Source: Akkermansiaceae bacterium (GTDB lineage: Bacteria > Verrucomicrobiota > Verrucomicrobiia > Verrucomicrobiales > DEV007). From it: 64,000 nt of DNA. The notes under the pieces were generated by a model, which was given only the letters and a program-made list of their open reading frames with translations, was not told where the DNA came from and ran no database searches. The stretch is from positions 248,001-312,000 of the forward strand of contig JACKQE010000004.1 of assembly GCA_024233005.1 (NCBI GenBank), given 5' to 3'. The position numbers and the translations under genes are program-made. Positions 45,501-46,798 of this stretch are shown in pieces (position 1 is the stretch's first letter; each line of letters begins with the position of its first letter).

Positions 45501-46530
45501 ATTGCCACCGGTCCGCAGCCACCCGGGCCAACTCTGTCACCTGGCTCTGGGTCAAGGTCAGGGTGGCACCCGGAGTCGCCACGGTATGGTCGCCCGCCAT
45601 CAGAAGACCGGACGATTCGAGCGAAGCCCCTCCCGAGTCATCGGTCGGCGCCACCACGGCGTCCTTTAGATCAGATCCCGCCCCAGGCTGGTCCGTTCCG
45701 CTCTCCGTCATCGAAAGTGCCACTCCGGACAGGATGGACCAATCGCTCTCCATCTCCTGGCCGGTGTTGGAAAAGCCTTGCCATCCCGTGTTTTCCGTCA
45801 CTCCTGCCGGAGCCGGATGGAGAGCGGTCTCCTCACTGTCCCCTCCGGCTTGCGGACTCGTGGTGAAATCAGCTCCGTCGCCATTGACTGCGGAGACTCC
45901 CTCGGCAGAGGCCACTGCCGCATCAGTCTGGGAACTCCCCGTCTCGACCTGCTCCCCTGCGTCGACCGGCACCGCTTCTGGCGCCGCCGTTTCTGAACCG
46001 GCTGACTCGACGCTCACCTCATGAGCCGTCACCGGACGGTCTTCGGGAGGGGCTTCCGGCGCTGGCGCCGGGGATCCCGAGAACAGAATCCGCGGCTCCA
46101 AAGCCTCGAACCGCACCCGCAGGGCACCGGGCTTGCGCCGAACGGGAGCCGAGCCCTTCTCCGCTTCCCGGTGGGTCGGCACACTCCAGACAATCCGCGA
46201 GGGCGGCTGGCTCGGGCGCACGACCGCTTCCCACCCCCCGGTCTGCACCATTTGATGCAACTGACGAGCCCTGGCCAGGGCCTCCTGCTTTTTGGCGCAG
46301 CCTGTAGCCAGGCTTTCCCGTCGGTTTTGATGCTCAATCCAGACAAAGTATTCCGTGCCGGAACGCCCATCGCCTGTTTTGGGCACGTGGAGGGCTTGGG
46401 TCAAGGCTTTGTCAAGATCTCGGGTCTGGGAATCTGAGATGGAGCGGGAGGACTTTCTCTTCATAGGGGGGGGACCTGGCAGGCTGTCACACAAAAAGGA
46501 CGGTTTCTTCAATGCGGTTGAAACAAGCAT
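18034..46530 (-). CDS. Giant LEPR-motif surface protein with autotransporter-type beta-strand repeats
   Basis: One uninterrupted 28.5-kb frame, 9,498 residues from ATG 46530; ATG 46464 (residue 23) is an alternative, and neither has a clear ribosome site. Order: basic N-terminus with no signal peptide; LEPR motif FEALEPRILFSG (141-152); Ala/Glu/Pro-rich linker; metzincin-like zinc site HEQGHVLGLLD (429-439) with a Met-turn; thousands of residues of autotransporter-associated beta-strand repeats (recurring NTYSGTTTV, GTLELNKTAGVNAV, LDLNGFSET); an embedded PA14-like domain; a cadherin/PKD/VCBS-like block; a second repeat block; 75-residue tandem repeats; two PKD-like domains; and a unique C-terminus ending LYPLGSTAW. 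On reading I see no cysteine after about residue 78. No autotransporter barrel is recognisable, so export should depend on other proteins, most simply those encoded next to it. Likely role: a cell-surface adhesin or matrix fibre. Confidence 0.88.
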   Translation of the reverse strand: MLVSTALKKPSFLCDSLPGPPPMKRKSSRSISDSQTRDLDKALTQALHVPKTGDGRSGTEYFVWIEHQNRRESLATGCAKKQEALARARQLHQMVQTGGWEAVVRPSQPPSRIVWSVPTHREAEKGSAPVRRKPGALRVRFEALEPRILFSGSPAPAPEAPPEDRPVTAHEVSVESAGSETAAPEAVPVDAGEQVETGSSQTDAAVASAEGVSAVNGDGADFTTSPQAGGDSEETALHPAPAGVTENTGWQGFSNTGQEMESDWSILSGVALSMTESGTDQPGAGSDLKDAVVAPTDDSGGASLESSGLLMAGDHTVATPGATLTLTQSQVTELARVAADRWQSAGLSEEQVALLKSITYDIRDLDGNRLGVANGMGITIDVDAAGRGWFVDETPFADEEFGTSQSATDLYAYNNEAAAGFDLLTTLMHEQGHVLGLLDNYDEQGNLMYGFIQTGERRLAAMGQAEGALAGSLQGNDYLTAAFIWKGGDGSVTDSTMWVGGVAPSTMDDLVFAGSGGTVDFSGLPAGTRFNSILITGSGYTLTGNSIELNGGLTANNESGTNTVSLDITLINAQTILNANAASTLNLTGPIHTGELVGSRILGTSALFFDGAGTTTMSGVIDGKGGLQKLGSGSLTLSGNNSYQGLTEIYQGVLVAAHNNALGDSTTGDTQIQAGAALHLDGSINGPLTITEALAIREGGVGFGDSTLADLGLGGLGALRSIGVATNTWAGNIDLAGGNNLIGVDSGGRLNISGVIANALSATNRLIKVGEGTLELSGTQANVFRGETRVLQGTLELNKTAGVSAIGGNLYVGDDNEVTGTKTVRLLANDQIPHLDVYDVGLTTVVIPSTGLFDLNGFSDTVGNITMTLGVTDSSDIFLKGGTLTMAGPTLTLGAFQGSSGVSPAATIQDGPGYVGAAGTFDIGTLSSAQGVNSTWSAGSLLKNINVGDSQLQNIATDLDISAKIAGGAGVALRKDGAGTLRLSGDNLATLASPIIHNGGLLEVGHNNALGSGLFSHQVDGAAIVGVNGPRTIANDISLDSHPTFLGTDLTFTGNVTLTGNRTLRTMDAAQTVTFTGVISEGIYGTATLNKDGRGTLVFTNANTYSGNTTINDDGGTLKLSGNGSILNSATFTIQDGGRLLLDNTVTVNSNRINDLAAISINGGELSVTGGAGGVTERLGLVVAGGDLGSAITTDSTAGSIHLVMNALRFDGQGVIGFVGLGSELSAAGANRVTVVNAPSGSAVMVNGISPTATVRNASGRIDQATYTSVADGFGIIRLPDDIYVTDINLATATSNVRLSAGVHTLTDNRTINSLILEDGAILQGSDVALTVNNGNNLSSLVLGNNARIDVDVLTLGSRAYFRVVTGSTATIGSTITGAVFALAKDGAGKLILTGDNQFSGQFFINSGILNIQRSTALGAHGTGAANSSSTHVRSGATLELEETSFGSINVLTEGLTLEGIGFNDMGAIRNVTGTNSWAGTIYQAGPVTNLSQQLGGFPVLNSGQVQYRVDTGSWLNLSGAITNNVELIKTGGGTLETSGVLFNTYDASTRVLEGTYLLNKEPGVNAVINFVQVGSDKAGAPSATLKLGGSDQMRDDRGIRVHSSGLFDLNGNSEVLGTNFELVVGPNGAGDVTIGDGGVLTTNVNTTVYTIGTGNPVGATISGGTLALQVFGVSAAAGARTFSVGNGAIGSDLTVTSAIVDGTGLQPVGITKTGNGSLELAGSTANTYTGDTTVSEGILLLNKGSGAGGVNAMQGRLFIGDNNVTNGFSRSDVVRWMQDNQLPTFLAPIDLRATGWLDLNDHNETIGNVDAQTALTMRASSLVTTGTGTLTLNGNIAAEAATGATLWTPVVAAEIRGNLNLGSVIRTIDAPDRTELPVDLIISANISGSAGFRKTNAGMLLLTGNNTYSGTTYLESGGITVGTDTALSTGAIEFQNNTALFGQGGTRTLANAMLFQPTNDGNGVILLGNSLVNGSFFGNGGNNLLFTGPANMGVLNGGRTFFHVGVAGNVEFSGGIGDAFGAQSLFKRGYGSMTLSGRNTYSGSTEIETNGGKIILADQGTILNTTTFLIRENAEFIVDNRSGANLDQRLGDLNTINLQGGQLTLIAAASGNSRETIGSIGLVDNRSSSIRSIVAPGADAEWRISSMSGAANGRFVRFIGEGTELGAATGNRIAFTTTPALTDGIINFAVIENRVAGGPNLGFQFASFRDPSATVKPFNNLLEVYTATTASIAGLSGIAGTHSFGTDFSVSSATRNVRLSGSQALTGATLANAVLLANGGIVLSGNTLNIDSGLLISNGTGNSIDATVTTLTLGGVDANLFVVEDGDLTISSNIAGATGSLGKQGTGRLITEGANTFIGQTRINEGFFQARSNGSFGTTAGGVNVNYGATLELANNITVPAETLTLTGNGETWLAAMPLRNVSGTNTWLGGVALASGRTGILIDVGSKLIIGNSANAGVVSGTNGFNKFGGGTLQLAGTGANTFTASTLIWEGTLELNKTAGVNAVALNDNQELFIGNYYGGDNSATLKLLANEQISHANVGTNGGQFRTRIMQTGLFDLNGKTETLLGRTAAAANHDVLGLEIGSAGSANVDLNGGTLRIDNTIATNGRIAVRILNGGVPAAAAMIMDSSVGSTGKLELFGAASAGNRIIDLADSSAVEDLIISATIADGGSVGTLEKQNFGRLVLAPTAVAGNTYSSQTLINRGEVVIRHANALGNATGGTTVNSAADGNLTVNASLIIDGNFTVLNEALRLDTANSTDGNQSLRNGTGFQGQGALRVLSGRTVTWQGNVTLFTNSTANNAPRILINVETGADLVINGAISQTGQTVAGVGLQKVGAGALEFAGGTANTYGIPGTGNSGVTSVANGILRLNKSAGVAAVQGRLEAGDNNGAAGTAIVRWMADNQFADQPNISNALLGAETDGLLDLNGFSETIVGPAANALYLRMGTTTSGDIDLKGGTLTLGDGITNGSGNIGVLNLTTLIITSPASRIMNSVPATGSVIVAGSTTNLNGAWDVADTIRARELEVSAKVGFTGTGRIRKTNGGLLALTADNSATYVGGTIELAGGVVAAANSNALGSATTVLNVTASSALSGLPGGAATTIAQDITLTNTLTLRGDTDLTLSGEITNSAGNRTLAFNMNEGVTASLTGTINLSNDTANRILNLTNNTFNDVAEVSALIQNGGGSSAGGLTTSGNGVTRLSGSNTYGGLTTVNGGFLRVGSADALGGVVSEVQTFAITAGAAGSFTIQFNGATTAAIPTDTGTGFATAAAVKAALDALPYTALLGGDITVGAANVGNITTYTVTFGGPLAGADVAALVVTPTTVTLSTAVTETVKGSGTTTVNSGFTLEIEPGLTLSEPLTLNGVGFNSYGALRVLDGGSNQTTTLTGNIALAGTSWINVARAGDSLDLGGDAGGQVISGAGGITTFGPGTVILNGVNSNLYTGTTTVNNGTLLLSKTFSGSNATAATSIFALGTGAVIVGDGGGLPGGDILRWDTTAAGSGAQILPNVSITVGSTGWLDLATNNRSASIGNLILTTGVESSAMASSGTGTLRVNGDVTVSTFGATDDATPAAMLSGDVLVNGTFTVNDTLVASTNADLVVSGTLDRLVPDVNGYVAGLSVHRLGALAGALPAVGTWGVQLTPFDAESNTIPSNTNTVYYGQFFHPDGVFSFAENFDDNVQVIIDGQVRILNNSGTNPHSTPTSTANTGNFNTAPAGNVTANIGMGPLGDGWHDIELRFFNSAGGGGAGWPNSVGFGLSAIGASTFNSQDYTVPFDDGSGTVFRTLASSTSFALTKAGAGTLDLQAVASHTGATTVTNGILALSGADGALAASTAVTVNPGATLLLDNSSAVNPAVGGRIADTANVTLTGGTLVQQGHASTAVNEVINSLTINAAANNLGGGSSVIRSVHNGGDLTLSTLAATGLVRGSGATVAFVAEGADLGSASHQILFTGTLPAVSNNTLTWATLDQASTSGLEFVTHGANGIDDAAFVTSLAAATATDNVKLSSAEAIGAAQTINALLLNGSSITSSGAALTVAGGQVINSGGNNLILNDVGFGAAEALWFTAGGSRLTVSGVVSGSGVELKEGDGALVFDAANTYSGTMTVGDGTLEITRNASLGTTAGGTTIKSGAALVVNAISGPLNLGNEALTINGTGSNNNGQGALKLINGDAIIGTNTTAITMGSTTAIGVEANRRLTLNATLATQNYAKMGDGTLVLGGSAANSGTGAVSVTAGTLELNKTSGTAAAVNGALTINNTFAGTATVRYGSSASADQIGGVTVTVNHGGFLDLATNNKSDGIGALTMTGGTVSTGTGTLTLGGTVTYNVGSQAVINGNLSLGNATRTFTINDGAALNDLVINAVISGGGASGALIKGNNAGTLVLNNANTYTNGTTLQGGVLALGNKASLGTGTLTFNTANSTLRAEGMDLTGANAIANTWVHNNAASNVITLGGRRDFGGTYSIELSGTGTLKAPTVAETHFFQVDDNRVTATLSGPIGGGNNNLTLGKSGIGTLVLSGNNTFNVRNTVLVGASTLTLGQLEGIRIDGGVLRVAHSNALGGGAFANVNLRGDLGAVLEIDGTAGNVDITNRHIILFHPDNSTTRGFLNRSSTDAAHTGTLRNVAGTNSISGQIDIRNIADNGNNGTAFLGSDAGTLTLSGQIIGSRNNSTTTITTNRFLYKTGAGAVELAGGNANTITGGYFVMGGDLRLNKTAGVNAIDGNIIVGDDFGGANADRLVFLQSNQIGVRAVTVRSSGQLHFDSGVSDTFNGTLSLFAGAVSSANINFAGGGSTLNDNVTVTYLPGVVTSSGASITGDFGMTATRTFTVNDGPAINDLTISGIVSGAGGLTKAGAGQLALTGNNTFNGTTTINANGGTILATNNGSLGSSVGLTTVSNGGALALSGGISIADAITLSGAGIFNGEGSPTAIGTIPRGSGALRSLDGTNSVTGNVTIGLTNTSIDVSSGSTLNFGGAGAGVLAFGTNSAIKTGAGTLELSGTASNTGAGRLYVNEGVVELNKSGAAIALPVAEVIVGDTLGGDNADVIRYKTGATGTDQISAAARIWVTSSGLLDLNGSNDSINLDIILFVGATSSGDITTGSGTLTKTGGNFYVIGEAGSTTSTAPATITGNLNLGGTVRTFDVREAGAALSELDVQAVVSNGGITKVGRGAMILSGINTYASATTVNADSGALYVNGSTAAGSAFTINAGSILGGTGTINGSVTLADAGSNHYLGGILAPGMNGTEDLAINGTLTFSGTNRYFQVQINGNTPVSQHDQIDVGGTASVNVSNSILRIQVDPSAVLSSGAANAIVLIDKTSTGAVTGTFNLRDEVTGALTALPDGALITVGGQEFEISYNYDVATGTDGSGNDVALIRTATAAAVSATTIEGGALAYTEEDPATQVTNTLTLASTSGNLTGAVVQIVANFLAAEDLLEVAAASLPLGVTALFDAGTGRLIFSGTASVSAYETALRAVTYRNTNLQRPSLLTRTVTFTVADGSALAAQSRDIAVAPLNDAPSVSVSVTSSVNEGSTVTLTGLITDPDAGGSAETLTIDWDDPTGAPDSVFSLGAINALAVNQTFTSTGADTTSVLTITSVNAGTGEIGYRVQHRYTDDGTATGGSSNRTVSVTALDNALATGTGTAAVTVVNVAPTAEFSLSTASLNEGGTLTMTGSFTDIGTPDTHTVTVVWDDPHAADSVFTLGATSGLSIGNTFTSTGADTSTMLTISSVNPVTGKVTFSVTHLYSDNTLSDVQLIVTDDDSGTFTTAISAVNVLNVAPVAVNDSGAAYTTNEDTLLILPAAGVISNDTDASSLDTLSVTAFTGRSALGANIVLNANGSLSYDPTVSAYLQTLVTGESVQDSFTYTVNDDDGGTSTATVTITVTGQGGIEIDLTKQFPTSFAADPGNDATGDTTVVQMNGTELQIFVNGTLLRTVPASALGASGPHDIVYTGSGDNDSLVLNRLASTNIRHITAGAGGGTDAIFLTNTVSIQGNLNLTAETVIFSTNVTTVGSQTYNGAATLGADVILTTTSAAVDFSSTIDGDGVMPRDLTFVLGTGTATVTGAVGGTNALDSFNVNIGNAILQNGITADSGVVGQNATAALTVIGGDVIIGNGDGNFDIGLRTSANAKGTVDFSGASSVTIDVSNLRLGIEPTASAGSAEGDLTLSASGTNTVNATSILMGFTGSGGNTTITSELHLGGGANNFGVDTFTVGGRKSVGSVDIAAGGVLTLTGDANLAADLNIGFNDDTATGTAPNVSSFNLTGGTFNATINALTIGLHGGGLGNGKGSLTYNAGTVTANTITLADTDVGGASTADAGTTGALTQNGGSLTVGALNLNEGASTLTLNSGTIKVTSALNLAQLVGGGTSTVNLAGGTLDLSGIDVVNRPGAEVFNFTGGRLKDVDDFGVNLTQAGGNLQIGGDNFADFMNVAGNFTLTGGTVELQIGADTGTTSGISNDVINVTGAVALGSGTTLDLTSLGFVPSGQNYVYTLISNDLVDPTTGTFAGLADGSPVTVGGVNYRIYYNGGDGNDVVLIEATAPTVVYVDDSFTQNPGQTISDADLGTTGSQGAIFKVNAFTTLTEALAAVSTGGTIIVNAGTYAETVSLTNGKTMEITGPDSAGTVTISALSSTAGTNIIIEGTSNLTVGNATNQAIDGTISGTGGLTKTGTGTLSLSAGNSYSGATLVDQGVLSISHDTALGTTGGATTVNQTNSAQLRLSGNITVAENLIFTGGAAGIPTSLQNVSGNNTISGLVTTPANIRIQSNGGSLTFTGGVSGTNTFFVLNPGGGSVAFTTNPVNLGASGHFWADSGGLTVLGVSGNTFGTTTFSGGTLRMDVANALPANTTFNVGGISYNPNGTLNLNGFSQTVGALNQAGSTATTMQITSATAATLTVNQTTTTNYKGGITGAVSLVKSASGTLTLSGPNSYTGLTTISGGRVTAGSTSSLSPNSAFTVSSGAFLELDGFSNSIGSLAGAGTVENANATAATLTAGGDTTTTTFSGVIQNGTGGGILSLVKTGSGTQTLSGANTYSGTTTVSEGVLLVNGTHTGGAAYTVDSGATLGGTGSTSAAVTISSSGHLAPGVNGIESLATGSVTISGDFDFEINGNTSADLLDVTGTVTLGGTLNLSEISDAVGVVGGVTTGTTVTLINNDGTDAVSGAFTGRAEGSVVTDDDGDKYVISYAGGTGNDVVLFATGTAGAETNVDLTGGVLTITDIGTEAIGDAITISYDSGTNQYVIVDPNVVLSTTGLVNGQVLRPDSHTVRVDASLVTSLVVNTTNAVPGAGAGSDVVTLSSLPASLAGSVTVTAETIHLDTNVTTGSSQTYQGNLVLGGPITLQATAVTVNGAVDLGTNTLTLNVSTGTSSINGPVGGVGGLTKEGAGRLDLAGATGNTYSGLTTVAAGQLNLNNSGGNAVSGNLAITTGGKVTFSRSHQIVDTASVTMSGASSVFNGTDVNAGQLAVTETIASLTVTGGAFNSAAGGNWTITGAGSFTGGAENTIFVGNSGTVLSFGSLSLRDMTATAGGNVATANSFTLYGNSASVLSTVTVGSGGLQLENSRLNLRRGGAGTLGSKLILNGDVTTTGAAASFIMEDTAGGTSGVAALELSGTAGAVDRIFNVGGGGANLTVSAAVTNGLASPGGVVKNGLGQLTFSGGLANTYSGDTDINQGTLRLAQTAGIVAVSGNLFVNTGGTLTLASHEQIADSAGITVDGGTVSAWSTDETIAFYTQNSGGLTAGGNTGHVVISGALTLSGGNTLVINSNISPTPASWIVGSAVLTGADILVGGGNGAGNPTTKLEIGSGGLSMTGRTITLNQGSAGAELILNGDFTGTGTNQITTGLAGGINPKLTIGSASRTFQINSGTTTVGMEIQGAGGAIVKTGNGNLAFTGPNSYTGVTTVSGGTLALTGTGEIDESIEITVGAGAFFSVSGRTGGGYSYGGEISGDGSVLGNLTLTASGDLQPGGNLGNDVGTLTVSGNTALGGTYAFQINGGTGADLLQANGTVNVTGGSLTVEELTAGTPPVGSTIVLIANDGTDAVTGTFTGLLEGATVVDDDGDAYVISYVGGTGNDVVLFSGTPDTNIDLTGGLLTVSDINSETADAISISFDGTHYVISDANAVFSTTGLHGTDVIRPDAHTVKILASSVTGINVVTAGAGAATDTVTITSLPANIPGSVTVSAETIHLNTSVTTTGDQTFNGAVLLGANSTVSGQDVTFNGTIDGAFALIVNTSGNGVTTFGGAVGAGTALASVTTNADGSLLLNGGAITTTGAQTYHENATLGAGTVLAGSAVTFNGNLVGGGNDLTVNATTTAFGNASTDSVSGLGTLTTNAAGTTTITAGTVSGDVLLFQDNVTLGASTVLTGTTSVTFDGAITGGGNNLTVNSPSTTFGDASTDTVSGVGVLTTDAAGTTTLNAGSVSATTVTLNDDVTLGSNVTVTATTATFNGSLAGGGNDLTINATTTALGNASTDSVSGITTLTTNAAGTTTLNAGSVSATTVTLNDDVTLGSNVIVTATTATFNGNLVGGGNDLTVNATTTALGNASTDSVSGLGTLTTNAAGTTTITAGTVSGDVLLFQDNVTLGASTVLTGTTSVTFDGAITGGGNNLTVNSPSTTFGDASTDTVSGVGVLTTDAAGTTTLNAGSVSATTVTLNDDVTLGSNVTVTATSATFNGSLAGGGNDLTINATTTAFGNASTDSVSDLGTLTTNAAGTTTITAGTVSGDVLLFQDNVTLGASTILSGTTSVTFDGAITGGGNDLTVNSPSTTFGDASTDTVSGVGVLTTDAAGTTTLNAGSVSATTVTLNDDVTLGSNVTVTATSATFNGNLAGGGNDLTVNATSTTFGDAPGDSITGVGTLTTNAAGTTTINTATVSAGVIDFKDTVILVTDVTLTAGTLSLAAVDGPGGITADVTGTTTFGGDLGSTTSPLAFLDIASSGSLSIPHAVNTTGNMVLITAGDFSFTGNINSGGTVTVYADQTAPGVTDPDAVGATVTWTGTVSAVNVTINGAEQEDLFILTPGLGSEITVNGNDPSILPGDLLTLTTLGSVIYPTGPGMGTYETPGYQTVHFTGIERDNFIPVLVNVSVADISENGLATLNGQILDAGPLTSHTLAIDWGDGSAQEIIDLGHPGGNVIFNPNTGQFSVTHFFGDDDPSGSSRDTYRVRVRVTDFFGATAVAEDTFTVFNVAPSLSVDAPTPVQIGSITLIKATFTDPGLRDTHVITVDFGDPGDRSRATFSLPATNQLRAGDRFNSSTDDSVLIVTGVKKSTGEVSFRVAHTYTQDGVHTATLTVRDDDGGSMRTSVQVIVYFLAPSGDNPGFFSDSASGSSLFGIQNVFRNLAEDQIFSGFRLRYADEFQPFDQGESGFPGGLPLLYAEPVYAGQASPFAMVYVHVFDRNGNEIASQLVSSDAVGNWVATPHGADGASEAARVEVEIIPSLLGGSDSLGFGSRVYLGPAALQAMNPYLEGLGLGDVFGMRLSPLDAALEAVLYPLGSTAW
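18620..19300 (-). other. Two PKD/Ig-like domains near the C-terminus of the giant protein
   Basis: The encoded protein contains paired PKD-type signatures: LAIDWGDGS...VTHFFGDDDPSG and ITVDFGDPGD...VAHTYTQDG...TVRDDDGG. Such domains are usually extracellular spacers. They separate the repeat fibre from the unique C-terminal domain. Confidence 0.6.
19920..21740 (-). repeat. Tandem 225-228-bp repeats inside the giant gene
   Basis: About eight consecutive copies of a 75-76-residue unit. Equivalent points recur near 21499, 21279, 21054, 20826, 20603, 20377, 20150 and 19925. Two unit types are interspersed: one reads TTLNAGSVSATTVTLNDDVT, the other TTITAGTVSGDVLLFQDNVT. DNA identity between same-type copies is very high, with long stretches unchanged, unlike the diverged repeats elsewhere in the gene. 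This implies recent tandem duplication or gene conversion and a length-variable region between strains. Confidence 0.85.
28870..30400 (-). other. Cadherin/PKD/VCBS-like block in the middle of the giant protein
   Basis: The translation shows a Calx-beta/cadherin-like start (EEDPATQVTNTLTLAS), then two PKD-like repeats (LTIDWDDPTG...HRYTDDG; VTVVWDDPH...VTHLYSDN). A VCBS/tandem Ig-like unit follows (NEDTLLILPAAGVISNDTD...FTYTVNDDDGGTSTATVTI). It divides the protein into two beta-repeat blocks and adds likely calcium-binding acidic loops. Confidence 0.65.
35160..35690 (-). other. PA14-like domain embedded in the repeat region
   Basis: The encoded stretch includes VYYGQFFHPDGVFSFAENF, DNVQVIIDGQVRILNN and GWHDIELRFFNSAGGGG. 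These match the PA14 pattern of an aromatic-rich beta-barrel with a D-D-x-x-x-xxDG strand and a 'GWH.IELR' strand. PA14 domains often bind glycans, so this is a candidate ligand-binding module in the fibre. Confidence 0.6.
36510..36840 (-). other. VQTF-type inserted module in the giant protein
   Basis: About 110 residues reading VQTFAITAGAAGSFTIQFNG...AAAVKAALDALP...GDITVG...YTVTFGGPLAGADVAAL. This pattern is a repeated stand-alone module in other PVC giant surface proteins. Here I see one copy, inserted inside a beta-strand repeat. Confidence 0.5.
45190..45560 (-). other. Metzincin-like metalloprotease segment of the giant protein
   Basis: Residues about 325-450 contain an HExxHxxGxxD zinc signature (H429, E430, H433, G436, D439; DNA 45246-45214). 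LMYG follows with a Met-turn-like methionine at 448. A preceding ITYDIRDLDGNRLG...ITIDVDAAG stretch has the order expected of a small metzincin fold. Possible roles are self-processing after export or cleavage of partner surface proteins. The third ligand is Asp instead of the commoner His, as in some metzincin-like families. Confidence 0.7.
46075..46110 (-). other. LEPR motif of the giant protein
   Basis: FEALEPRILFSG at residues 141-152 matches the LEPR-XLL consensus found near the N-terminus of very large surface proteins in several Gram-negative groups. It is preceded by a basic segment (KPGALRVR). The motif has no established mechanism; its constant place before the exported repeats suggests a recognition or processing signal. 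Confidence 0.75.
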
Positions 46531-46798
46531 CTAGAAAAACGTCTCAATATTCCGAAACTACCAAGGAAGCAGAATCCGAACAATTAAAAACCCCAACTTG
46601 TGGAAATAATTTGATAAGCTGAAATCCTTTGTGAACTGGTGAACTCTATTCGAAAGGGTTGGACACCCATTTCCAGTTTTTATTCCGCTGGTGGTGGAGG
46701 AGCCACATCCAGTGGCACCTCCAGAAGTCATATGGTCACGGAATTGCAAAATAAGCTTGCCCCCATTGAAGCCCCGGTCGAAGAATGCGCCTTCTCCC
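46531..46798. promoter_or_regulatory. Divergent intergenic region between giant gene and the sensor operon
   Basis: This 268-base region must hold the promoters for the giant gene (minus) and the solute-binding-protein operon (plus). The part nearest the giant gene (46531-46670) is AT-rich. The other part contains the strong inverted repeat listed separately. No confident -35/-10 pair could be assigned. Confidence 0.4.
46695..46723. promoter_or_regulatory. 29-bp inverted repeat, candidate operator or leader hairpin
   Basis: Arms TGGAGGAGCCAC and GTGGCACCTCCA pair at 11 of 12 positions around the spacer ATCCA. It lies 76 bases before the ATG of the solute-binding protein and about 165 bases before the giant gene. 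There is no T-run, so a terminator is unlikely. It could bind the response regulator encoded downstream or fold in the 5' leader. Confidence 0.5.

Noticed and set aside
18034..46530. Giant protein as a classical type V autotransporter
   Set aside because: It has beta-strand passenger repeats but neither an N-terminal signal peptide nor a C-terminal 12-strand barrel that I can see.
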